DNA from: Anticarsia gemmatalis
Taxonomy: Eukaryota; Arthropoda; Insecta; Lepidoptera; Erebidae
Length of the DNA: 64,000 bases
Reading direction: 5' to 3'
NCBI RefSeq assembly: GCF_050436995.1
Contig: NC_134765.1
Coordinates: forward strand, 5,731,501 to 5,795,500
The notes beneath the pieces are model-generated. The model did not search any database and was not told the DNA's origin. It saw nothing but the letters and a program-made list of their open reading frames with translations. Of the stretch, positions 48,001 to 57,964 are shown piece after piece. The translations under genes were made by a program, and so were the position numbers. Positions within the stretch are counted from its first letter, which is position 1; every line of letters starts with the position of its first letter.

Positions 48001-50540
48001 TGTGTGGCCCACAGGTACACCACAGAACCATTCGGTAGGTATGTCATGTTATCAAACATTCATGAGACGGGAATTATTAATTTTCTTTGCATAATCTTTT
48101 CCCTTCCTTTGCTTTATTTATGCAAAAATATTTATTGATTACCTTTAACCTTCGCGGCTACAAGGAAGAATTCGCTCCTCGCTTTTCTCGAATAATTTGC
48201 GTTATTTTGTAAGATGAGATGCGCAGAAAAGCCAATCCTGAGTCGTAAAAATATGTAACAGCGAAGAATTTCCCAAGATAAAGTAAATGGTTCCGCAGTA
48301 GTTCCATAACGTTCTTAAAATAGAGCTGATAAAAGTTCTTGCGGAAACTTACAAAGTTCCTTGAAGACGTTACAACGCATACAGAAACTGTGCATAAATA
48401 CTCAATGAAACAGCAAGGGAACTTACTCCGAGAAACCGCTAACTTTGTTGATATATGACAGTTGGACCGTTGCGAATAGAAAATTTCCAATCTTTTACAA
48501 TAAATAAACTTCGGTTGCAGAAATCTTATTTCCCAAAATTTTCGTTTATCAACTTGGCGAAAAGGAAATACGCCTGTCAAAACTCCAAGCATTTGTCATA
48601 AAAAGAGGCATTCAAAGAGAATGATTAGTTCAGTGTAATTAGGGCAGCTTCTGAGAAATGGGTTAGTAGTCACAGGTGGGGTGCTTCGACACCGCGACTC
48701 GATCATCAATCATAATATTCAAAGTTCCTTCTTAGGCGTTGTTTGCTATAGACAGGCTGACCTTAAAATATGTATCGACTGACTGCCTAAGTTATTTGTA
48801 GTTTACGAAAGTTTTTCTCGGACAATTTGGAATTAATTTAACCTAATAAAAAATTGCTGTTCTGAATATGATAATAATGTTTGAGTAGGTATGTATTTAT
48901 TAAAACAAGAAATTGCTAGACGCTAACTATTCGTTCAATGTGTACTCTTAAACGTATATATAGTTATATATAACCTTAAGATTGTATTCTCAAACTCACA
49001 CGCATATTGTTATTTGATTACCAATTCATATAAATCCAATAATAATTAATAGAAATCCACCGAATAATCCATACAACATAAACTTAGTACCAACAAAAAA
49101 TATTTACTATGGATATTAATGAACTTTAGCGAATTTATTATTGTAATCTAGACCCTTTCACTGACCTGAAACAAATACACAATTAATTAACATTTACTAA
49201 AGGTAATCTAAAATATCTTATTTTTAGATATTTGTGTAGGAGAATCTATCCGAACTTTCCAGGTAATTTAAAAATTAACCTTTCGTAAAAGAAGCGTAGG
49301 CGTCCGTAGCACTGATGGTTACCGCTACGAATAATTATGAATGAGCTACGCTTTCTGTAGAGGTTTAGGGGCTACGAGAGAAAGGTGTATTCAGTTTATA
49401 ATGAGAAGAAGTTTAATAGCGCGTGCATAATATATACTACTCAGGTTTCCCGTGTTTATTTCTAGAACGAGTTAACGTGAATGAATTTTAGAACTAAGTC
49501 AAATACCACTAGCAGATTGTTATGATTATAATAATTATAAGTCAGAATAACACATAAAATTTTGCGCTAATTTAACTAAATATACACTATCGTGTACAGA
49601 AATTCTAAGTTTAGAACCTAAGTTGTATCAACACATCTTAAAGATATTAAGGTCGTATAAAACATCAACACACCATAATAAACAAGGATCTCAATTTGAG
49701 TGGAATGACAGCGGCTTTTGATGTAGTTGCCGCTTGTTAGTATTGTCTTACGGATGCCTATATAAATCATCTGGCGGGCCTTCCCTTGCCAAACTGACAG
49801 ATTTGTTACTGTCTCCAACTAAATGAAAGGACTCAGATAAAAGCCGTTGAAGGGGAAAGAAATGGTCACAATAATTCATGACAAACTACTTCGGACGTTG
49901 TTGCGTTTGATAACGTAAATACAATGATATTGCTTGGACTGTTTCTTTTGAAGATTGTAGTTTATTATTATATCTATGTATGTTTCTTACACAAAATATT
50001 TTAGGTATTGTGAACCAAAAATTTCAGTTATAAAAAACACCAGAGATCTCAATCGAAATAAACCAACGAAATCCAAAATCGTATGTGAAATTTGACTTTT
50101 AAAATAAATTAAATACGAAAAAGTACATGTCTATATTATTTAAAGATTCACTTAATCAATTTCGACTTTTATTCAACGAACAACACAGATATTTTAAAAA
50201 AATAATCTGTACTAAACTACTTTAATAATTGCCAGCGATCTACCTCGACTGAAAGGCTCAACGCTTAAGAAGTAGGTAAGTGGCCACGAATTAGCACAAA
50301 ACGCCGTAAACGTTGCTCGCTTCAGATAACTACCTAATTACGTAACGTAGCGGGAGAGTGAATACCTCTTGCATACCACTTTTTATGGTTTTTAACTCGC
50401 TTTCCAACGGCCAAGTGAGGGGTTAAGTGGCTCATATACGGAAGAAATATGATAAATGTCTAGGGTGAAATATTCAGGTCTTTTTGCTAGAGAAGAAATA
50501 TGTTGATGAATTAAGACGCGGTTAAAAATACATTCAATCC
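42051..50540. other. Long non-coding stretch, nothing recognised
   Basis: About 8.5 kb of AT-rich DNA. The longest frame (48158-48592 minus, 144 codons) and others (44307-44555, 46911-47138) have no motifs, membrane pattern or splice context that I would accept as a gene. No RNA gene or clear transposon ends seen. It may be a long intron or intergenic DNA 5' of the dopamine receptor. Confidence 0.45.
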
Positions 50541-50595
50541 TAAAAATCTGTGTCGTTCTTTCTCATTTGATGAGAAAGAACGACACAGATTTTTA
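50541..50595. repeat. Perfect hairpin palindrome, 26-bp arms, 3-nt loop
   Basis: TAAAAATCTGTGTCGTTCTT plus TCTCAT, then TTG, then the exact reverse complement. It could form a stable DNA or RNA hairpin; no poly-T or transcript context identifies it as an RNA gene. Confidence 0.8.
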
Positions 50596-50816
50596 AGGTT
50601 AAAAATATTTTTTTTACAGAATCCATGCATTTACGAAATTGTCTTTACATTTTGCTAGAAGATTTACTTTTCGATTATTTTAAGTGATTATTGTGAGTAC
50701 AAGATTATTATTTGATACGCGCAGACATTGCCTTCTTTAACGTCTCAATATCACAGTAATAAATGAAAAAACCAACGCAATAATTATACTGCAGCGTACC
50801 AATCAAGATGGTGTTG

Positions 50817-50940
50817 TCACGAATTAATTACGCGGCGTATCACCGGCCCGTCCAAATGAGAATATCCGCAGCGCGGGTATCGTGTCCGCACCGCACGACT
50901 TCCGCACCACAAGAATTCACCACTATTAATCACTTGGACC
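50817..50940 (+). repeat. Diverged duplicate element, copy 1
   Basis: The order of blocks is GATGGTGTTGTCACGAATTA, ATTAC, CCAAATGAGAATATCCG, GGGTATC and ATTAATCACTTGG. This is repeated with substitutions at 51743-51860. It is more GC-rich than its surroundings. Function unknown. Confidence 0.5.
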
Positions 50941-50995
50941 ACTACTAAGCGACCATAACTCGATCGGAGGGACAATTTCTTAATACTCGACATCT

Positions 50996-51300
50996 GTAGC
51001 TCGATTCTCTAGTACTATCGAATACCAACATCGACCTGTCATCGAAAAATTTTGTATGAAAATCTGATCAGCGCCTCTGATGGCAGTACATTCTAAAGGT
51101 CAAAATGTCGATAGCTAGCCGGTTGTCGGTAGTCGATAGTGGTAGAGAATCGAGGTACTGGTTAGCAATCGACAATCGAAATTTTTGTATGAAAATCTGA
51201 TCAGCACCTCTAGCGGACGCTGAAGGAACTAAATTTGTTGTTCAATTTCAATGTCAGTTTTTCGATACTCGATAATACCGACTGTAGAGAATCGCGCTAC
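50996..51300. mobile_element. MITE with 16-bp terminal inverted repeats
   Basis: GTAGCTCGATTCTCTA (50996-51011) and TAGAGAATCGCGCTAC (51285-51300) are inverted with one mismatch. The interior carries two copies of TTTGTATGAAAATCTGATCA (about 51050 and 51186), each followed by a CCTCTRRYGG motif. Related fragments lie at 5475, 55207 and perhaps 63660. Confidence 0.7.
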
Positions 51301-51742
51301 GGTTTACATCGGTTTATATATCAAATCGAGTAGTGTAAATATTGCTTACATATTTTGACCCAGTTTAACTAAATTTTGCATGCAGATGTGACCCCGATGA
51401 TACAGCGATATTATGATTTATAACCAAATGTTGGTTGTTGTACTAAAACTCTGTTGAATTCCCAATTTGGTCATCTCGCAACCAAAGAAAAATATATTTT
51501 CATTGCAATTCTGTAGTTTTAGTAAATATCTTTGGTATGTAATGCAATAAGAACGTCTCAAAAAAGGAATCTACTAAGTTCATACATTCTGATTTAAAAC
51601 AATATTATCCAGACTATAGGCTTTCTTCAATTAATTAACTTATCAAACCAACAATATCTGCATCATTTATCTTTAAGAAAGACCATTAAGTTAAAAAAAA
51701 ACTGTAATAAGTTAAGCAGGTTTACCCTGCACTTCGCCTCGA

Positions 51743-51860
51743 GATGACATTGTCATGAATTAATTACATCCATCTAGCTAAATTAGGATATCCGTTGAGA
51801 GTATCCCGGGATCGCCTTCTTTTTGCTGGGAGCTTGTACAACATTAATCACTCGAGATAG
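51743..51860 (+). repeat. Diverged duplicate element, copy 2
   Basis: Blocks GATGACATTGTCATGAATTA, ATTAC, CTAAATTAGGATATCCG, GAGTATC and ATTAATCACTCG align in order to 50817-50940. The MITE at 50996-51300 lies between the two copies. Confidence 0.5.
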
Positions 51861-52600
51861 TACCATAAAAATGTATCTCGAATACGTTCTTTTGTGCGGA
51901 AAATTGCACGACGCCTCTAGGGTATGTAAAAAAACTAATTTACATGAATTGGCTATTTAACTACAAGTCAAATTAACTATTGTATAAAGTATCGTAATAT
52001 TTTTTCGATTTCAAATAATACCATAATATGACGTCGCTAGTAAAGATTTCTCGTTAGTCAAATGACTGTCTAATCTTGTGGCTTCTTGCTGTAATAATGT
52101 AATACTTCAATGTTATGAAGTAAATATTCAGATCTAACACATATACACAAACTATTAATAATGTTTATTTTATTATACAAGTTTATAAATATTTCGTTTA
52201 CTCCGTAAAATACTGGACACAAATTTTAAACATTGACACGGCTGTGTTGAAAGCTAATAATAAAGCACACTTTTCTAAATGGACACAATAAAAAAATGTC
52301 TTTGTCCTACACACGCTCGAAATAGTCATTCACTTTCATAACGGCTAATAAAAACGTCCTACAAAGAATATTGTATTAAATTCCTTTATGTATTTGTTTG
52401 ACTTAAGTATTATGGTAATTTGGATACTGTTTATCAAGATTGAAACCGTTGACTGGTTGATGTTGAAACTAATTAATAACACATCATAGGCACAGGCAGA
52501 AATAACGATTATAACGTTTTGTAACCATTAGAGAAATGCAACTGTATAATAAAACTACAAGTTTATATGTGTTACTTACTTGACTCTATTATTTCCAAAA
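51861..52600. other. Non-coding gap
   Basis: AT-rich; nothing recognised. Confidence 0.4.
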
Positions 52601-52884
52601 CATATAATAAAATAATAAATAAATAAATATAATTGGACAACTCACACACGGTCATTTGATTCCAAACTAAGCAGAGCTTGTACTATGGTAACCAAATAAC
52701 TGATAAACATACTTATATACTTCTAAATACATACTTATATAGATACATTAACATCCAGGCTCAGAACAAATTCTCGTGCTCATCACACAAAGATTTGTCC
52801 CGGGTGGGATTCGAACCCACCACACGCGGCGCTACGGTTGTTGCGGCGAGGTGACCGCTTAAACCACTGCGCCAAACGTGCAGT
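52601..52884 (-). mobile_element. tRNA-derived SINE (family C), near full length
   Basis: Read on the minus strand the head has an A box (complement of CCACTGCGCCA, 52864-52874) and a B box (GGGTTCGAATCCC, about 52804-52816). The body then includes GAGCCTGGATGTTAATG, the TAAGTATGTATTTAGAAG stretch and GACCGTGTGTGAG. It ends in a TATTTATTTATTTATT tail near 52610. It is the fuller counterpart of 32647-32855. Confidence 0.8.
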
Positions 52885-53181
52885 TTATCTTCATATCTTT
52901 AAAGTTTTTAATCTATCGCGGTTCCTACACCTAATATTAATTTGCTAAATGAGTGTCAAACGCATAAAGAATATTAAGGCTACATTATTTGTTGCCCGAT
53001 GTTTCGACCGAGTTAGGTACACCGTCATGGTCTCGGGCTGACTCGAGTATCGTAACCTAAAAATTCTTATCGTGTTTAAGACCCGTTTTGCAATTTAGTA
53101 TTGTTTCTATAAAGTTTGTTGTTTCTTTGTATTTATCCCCAATAGATCCCAAAACACAGTTTCGAATTATCCGCATCTTGT

Positions 53182-53634
53182 TCACGCATCAATTGATTGT
53201 CCCAGAAAATTAAACATCGTCAATTTAGCCAGTAATTGGAACCTTCTGTCCAAGACCCACTTGGTACCATGGCACTTAGCACCCGAGTTATTGCTGTCTT
53301 CTTTTCTCCCCTCGTCCAGGGAAAACAAACGAGGATCGCCAATAGAAATTGATTGAATCAAACCCCGTTGTAGCGTAAATTCCCAAATCACATTAACTGT
53401 CCAGAACAAAATAAGAAACGAATCAACAGCCCGTGAGGGTACTCTAAGATTGATAGCTAGTTCGCGTGTCGCCTCAAATTGCCTCACTTCGGCCCTCTCG
53501 CCCCACTCGCCCCGCGCGTCCCGCTGGGTGCATGGGACAGCAATGTATGCTGAATTAATGGTCCAGCGACGCTCGCTTCCGAGCTGGTCAAAGTGAATTT
53601 TGATGCCCAAAGACTTTTGTGTCGGCACATGCAA
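53182..53634 (-). other. GC-richer island with a 150-codon open frame, unrecognised
   Basis: The minus-strand frame gives 150 residues without a domain I know. Composition (CGCCCCACTCGCCCCGCGCGTC near 53500 on plus, interrupted) is unlike the AT-rich flanks. On the plus strand a pyrimidine-rich acceptor (CTTTTCTCCCCTCGTCCAG, ending near 53319) and possible donors (CCCGTGAGG near 53430) could bound an exon of about 110 nt. Since Dop1R2 starts 3 kb downstream on plus, a non-coding 5'UTR exon is one possibility. A conserved regulatory element is another. Neither is shown. Confidence 0.3.
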
Positions 53635-54526
53635 TGTCGAGTCTATTTTGCTTTATCTTTATGAAGCCTTATATTAGTGAATCCCTTGTTATTTGATATT
53701 TTCTCGGATTTACAGATTTGCTTCAAATTTTACATGTGCATAAAGTATCCATTTTCAGAATTAATGGGATTTACGTTCAAATGTCTCAAATACAATTAAA
53801 TTATTTATTTATATTGCGTGTATGTATGTTTGGCCATCCTCACAAATGTTTGTATTTATAATATTAGTGAGATATTTACCTGTTTTAGTATGTAGATCAC
53901 ATAGAAGAGCGTTTAATTCGTGCAGGTGTTGAATCAATGTTCACGCGAACGGCGTGTGTTCGCCGGTATTATGTCGTCTCATGCCGGCGCGGCCACGGCT
54001 AATATGCGAGCCTCTGTCCAATTTACTACGTGGTTCTACTCAAATAGACAGGTGTACGATATGCTGATGTGCTTGATTGAAATGTTCTGTTTGCACATAT
54101 TAGTACTTGCTGTATGAGCTAGAATTATCATGGTATTGGCTTAAAATATGATTAGTTTGAAGTAAATACATGAACATTAGGTAAGTTTTCCCAAAAAGTT
54201 AATATAATGAACATCGACATTTTTTTAATAGTTTTTTTATAGAAGCATCTAAGTATGCAAAGATTGCAAATATAATACTTTCATTGTTTAATTCTGTTGT
54301 TTTATTATGGTAATAAAAACATAAATAACACTACAGCGATTCACAAAACTAATGAAACTCAATCTTGATGATATTACGCAAAATCTCCTAGGACTTGTTT
54401 ATAGCATTGTACACGATTACCAATTTCTTCGCAAGTTTACGAAATATTTCTTCAAATATTTTCTCTTTATAAAAATACAAGCGACCGCCTGCGCCTTCGT
54501 CTGCGTGGAATTCCCGTTTCAAAGCA
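53635..54526. other. Non-coding gap
   Basis: Contains a small CpG-rich patch at about 53937-54020 (GCGAACGGCGTGTGTTCGCC and GCCGGCGCGGCCACGGC) and remnants such as TTTATAATATTAGTGAG near 53855. No gene supported. Confidence 0.4.
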
Positions 54527-54695
54527 TTTTTTTATTGGTGATTCTATTAGTAATAGTGTGATTTCATACAGCCTTTAGCCTTTCTCAATAAATGGACTTT
54601 ACATCACACAAAGTTTTATTTGAAGAACAAAAAATTCCTAAGATTATCCCGACCAAACACACAAACTCTTCGGCTTTATAACTTTGGTATATAGA
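54527..54695 (-). mobile_element. Degenerate Lep1-like Helitron remnant
   Basis: TTAGCCTTTCTCAATAAATGG, TTCCTAAGATTATCCCG and CAAACTCTTCGGCTTTATAA follow the order of the intact Helitron copies with many substitutions. The CTAG end is missing and the other end is degraded. Confidence 0.6.
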
Positions 54696-56120
54696 TGATT
54701 ATAAATTAACTTGATGGATGTATTTCTTAGCTTAAATAATTAAAGTGATACCCTTTCTAAAATGGCTGCCAACTATCTTAGATCATAGTAAAGAATAAAT
54801 CAAATTAATAAACAAGCGATGTTTGTCTTTAACGAACTTAATAAGTGAACTTTAATTGCTTTGAAATAATTAATGCATGTTATTATTTTAACTCCACCCA
54901 AGCATTATTTACCACTTAGAAAGTTATTTTAAATTTAAATTGATTAATTATTAGCAATGTAATTTGAATAAAGGTTAAATTTATTAAATAACATTTTGTT
55001 ATACAATTTTCTTAAAGATATGATATGACAGGAGTATGACAGCTACTTGTCAGAGACTCCCAAACGTTTTGAGCTTCAGATCAATCTAGTAGGTCGTTGA
55101 CCTTTGTTTCCACTACACTGATAAGGTTACTAGACCTAAAATTTTATATTTCAGCATGCGTGGGGCGATTTCCTAATATTGTAGTCTAAGGACAAATTTT
55201 GTTTGCAAATATGATCACCACCTCTAGCGGACGCTGCAGGAACTATTTTTGAAGTACATTTTAAATGTCAAATTCTCGATACTCTATAATGCCAGCTATG
55301 TAGATTCAAGTTGCAGCAATATATACAATTATACATATCTGCATGAGAGTGAAAAGCGGAACATCATTTTCAATAAAATATTTTTTTTATTACATTCGAC
55401 ATCCTCACTTCCTAAATGAATAAAGTCACAATTAAGCAAAATAAACAACCTGTTGATATCGTCAAATCACACACCATTGTGTAATATTAAAATACGCGTC
55501 AAAAACAGTAAACAAGGAATATTTTCTGTTTCTCAGTAATATAATAATTTGGTATCAAGAAACTTTACTTCATTAAGTGAAACCTTATAAAATGGCGCAA
55601 TAAACCGACGCCGGCCCTGTCCAAAAATATTGAGTTTTGGATTTAATATTATTTTGAGAAAGCTTTCTAACTCGTAAATTGTCAATTAGAAGTTTAGATG
55701 ATATTTGCGTTTTTACGACCAACTTTTACCAGAATCGAACTTACGTGAATAAATATATTGGATTTGATTTCGAATGCCTACGTTAGGAATACATGCATAT
55801 TATATTATAGTTATGTTTAAAATTATTATTTCTAAAAATTCGTGCATGTAACAGTTAAACTAATAGTTAAGAATTTAATGTATGTTCAGTAGACGTTGAA
55901 TCGTAAAGCTAACTAATAAACTGTTTGAGTATAGCTACTGACAGTATGCAATGGATATGAAAAGGCTCAAACCCTAGGCTATCGGTTTCAGCTGACCGGT
56001 GTAATCAAGCCTGTCTTGTTCAATCTTACAAGTGTTTTCATAGATTAATTACGTAACCGAAGCCCACCTGTTTATTTACATTGCTCGTAGGATGACTCAA
56101 GCTACGAGTTAACGTAAAGT
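54696..56120. other. Upstream flank of the receptor, no gene
   Basis: AT-rich. It contains a MITE fragment around 55150-55310 with ATGATCACCACCTCTAGCGG and TCGATACTCTATAATGCC, related to 50996-51300. No exon recognised. Confidence 0.45.
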
Positions 56121-56340
56121 TTGGGAGGGGAGAGAGGGGGGTGGAAGGTCGGGGGCGGGCGCGGATCGGTTCAGGCGCCCTCATGTGGACGGACCTCTCA
56201 CGGCCCACGGCACACAATTCGTTTGATCTCGCCGGCTGCTCTGAGCGCTATTTATGTCCCAGCAAGGCCACCTGTCGATGATGACGCTACACGAGTGACG
56301 GTATCACCCTCCTGACAATGACACACCTAACTGAAACACC
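56121..56340 (+). promoter_or_regulatory. GC-rich, G-run-rich region 5' of Dop1R2
   Basis: A sharp rise in GC and CpG content after AT-rich sequence, starting with G runs (56123-56159: GGGAGGGGAGAGAGGGGGG and later GGGGGCGGG) that could form a G-quadruplex on the plus strand. It lies about 200-400 nt before the receptor's coding exon. It could be promoter, 5'UTR exon or intronic enhancer. No TATA box was assigned. Confidence 0.4.
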
Positions 56341-56521
56341 AATCCTTTCAACTTTTGATATTACAAAACTTTGAAAAAGGCCGCCACCGGCTCGGTGGAC
56401 GTAAAATAAAATTCACAGACAATTTCAATCTCGTTTCAAAAAATGTTACTTGGCAACCGATTTTATTAACCAAAGATGCTCAATGATAAAGAAGGTATAC
56501 TTAAGACTACTTTTTTGTTAC

Positions 56522-56523
56522 AG
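56522..56523 (+). other. Candidate 3' splice site before the Dop1R2 start exon
   Basis: ACTACTTTTTTGTTACAG ends at 56523: a pyrimidine tract followed by CAG, with possible branch-like sequence upstream. If used, the exon runs 56524-57958 with 176 nt of 5'UTR. Confidence 0.55.
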
Positions 56524-56557
56524 ATCGCGGCTAAACCTATCTGCGAGCTGCAAAAAT

Positions 56558-56656
56558 ATGCCAACGAAACATGTGCCAGAAATTGGAATACTGGAATACA
56601 ATGCCTGCCAAGAACGTAATCTCGAAATGGCTGCGGGCGAAACAAGGGAAACATAA
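56558..56656 (+). other. Upstream ORF 1 in the Dop1R2 leader
   Basis: ATG at 56558 in the context AAATATGC opens a 32-codon frame ending at TAA 56654-56656, before the receptor start. It is out of frame with the receptor. It matters only if the transcript includes this segment. Confidence 0.4.
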
Positions 56657-56665
56657 ACACTCACC

Positions 56666-56686
56666 ATGGCGCTAGCGAGCAAGTAA
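56666..56686 (+). other. Upstream ORF 2 with strong Kozak context
   Basis: CACCATGG context; six codons (MALASK) then TAA, 13 nt before the receptor ATG. It could throttle receptor translation or force leaky scanning or reinitiation. Confidence 0.45.
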
Positions 56687-56699
56687 CTATCGGAAAAAT

Positions 56700-57958
56700 A
56701 TGAACGCGACGGATCCGGATGTACTTGTGGCAAAAGGCCAACTGGACTTACTGTACCGGGGGCCAGAGTACATGCTGGAGTCCGCGCGCGCCGCATACAA
56801 CAGCGCCATCGAGTTCAATGTCACCTTCGACAACACCTCCAGCTACAACGTGTCCGACGACCCTGAGGAGCCCTGGAATAAATACATAAAGCTACTCCAG
56901 GACCGAGCACTGCTGGTGTCCTTTCTTCTCCTGTTCTCGTTGACGACGGTCTTCGGCAACATGCTGGTCATCATGGCTGTGATACGTGAGCGTTACCTGC
57001 ACACGTCCACAAACTACTTCGTGACATCGTTGGCGGTGGCGGACTGCCTGGTCGGTCTCGTAGTGATGCCGTTCTCCGCGCTATACGAAGTGTTAGAACA
57101 CACGTGGTTTTTCGGTGTAGACTGGTGTGATGTGTGGCGGTCATTAGACGTGTTGTTCAGTACGGCCTCGATATTGAATTTGTGTGTGATCTCACTGGAC
57201 CGGTATTGGGCCATAACGGACCCCATTACATATCCTATGCGTATGAGTGGACAGAAAGCTGGGTTTCTAATCGCGGCAGTGTGGGTGTGCTCAGGTGCGA
57301 TATCGTTTCCCGCGATCGCGTGGTGGCGTGCCGTGCGCGTAGAAGAAGTACCAGATTATAAGTGTCCGTTTACGGATAACTTGGAATATTTAATATTCTC
57401 ATCGACAATATCGTTTTATTTACCTCTGTTTGTGATGGTGTTCACTTATTATCGTATATATCGCGCGGCGACTATTCAGACGCGGTCTTTAAAAATTGGC
57501 ACTAAGCAAGTGATGAGACCGAGTGGTGAGCTGGAGTTGACGTTGCGTATTCACAGAGGAGGTACAGTGCGGCAGCGCAGTGACGCGTGTCACGGTGTGT
57601 GTACGCCGGAGGAGGCCGACCAGGAGCCGCTCACGGCTTTACAAAACAACGGTCTATCGCGTTCCTCGACACGTTTAACTAACGTAACTCACGGCAAACA
57701 TTTGCCTAAAAACTTTTCGCTATCTCGAAAGTTGGCGAAGTTTGCCAAAGAGAAGAAAGCTGCTAAGACTCTAGGTATAGTGATGGGTGTATTTATAGTG
57801 TGTTGGTTGCCATTCTTTGTGGTGAACTTGTTGTCGGGGATCTGCTCGGCGTGCATAGCGCACGAGGAGATCGTGAACGTGGTGGTCACGTGGCTGGGCT
57901 GGGTCAACTCTTCCATGAACCCGGTCATCTACGCCTGCTGGAGCAGGGACTTTAGAAG
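56700..57958 (+). CDS. Dop1R2: DAMB/Dop1R2-type dopamine receptor, main coding exon (partial gene)
   Basis: Class A amine GPCR, invertebrate D1-like dopamine receptor at the plasma membrane; fly DAMB couples to cAMP and calcium signalling. The N-terminus (1-70) has four N-glycosylation sequons (N2, N40, N45, N50). TM1 is about 71-94 (GN at 86-87) and TM2 106-128 (LAVAD). TM3 is 143-167 with amine-binding D150 and DRY 167-169; C143 can pair with C222. TM4 is about 188-208. TM5 is about 228-250 with S234, S235 and S238 for catechol contact. The long third loop (251-354) has RSLKIGTKQV. TM6 has CWLPFF (368-373) and TM7 NPVIY (407-411). The exon ends within codon 420 (AG/GTACGT). ATG 56700 has context AAATATGA. 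TM3-TM5 fit DAMB much better than Dop1R1 or D2-like receptors, judged from memory. The C-terminal tail exon was not found downstream. Confidence 0.9.
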
Positions 57959-57964
57959 GTACGT
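57959..57964 (+). other. 5' splice site ending the Dop1R2 exon
   Basis: AAG/GTACGT after RDFR. Reading through gives YVYFSNC and a stop at 58034, unlike receptor tails, so the intron call is preferred. The intron phase is 2. Confidence 0.8.

Noticed and set aside
48158..48592. 144-codon minus-strand open frame
   Set aside because: No recognisable motif or membrane pattern; AT-rich composition like the surroundings and no paralogue in the window. Not enough to call a gene.
52798..52884. Possible minus-strand tRNA gene
   Set aside because: The tRNA-like head is continuous with a SINE body also found at 32647-32855.
56700..57958. Identity as D2-like, Dop1R1, octopamine or serotonin receptor
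   Set aside because: TM3 SLDVLFSTASILNLCVISLD, the WWR-containing loop after TM4 and RSLKIGTKQV in loop 3 fit DAMB/Dop1R2; the other families differ here, judged from memory.
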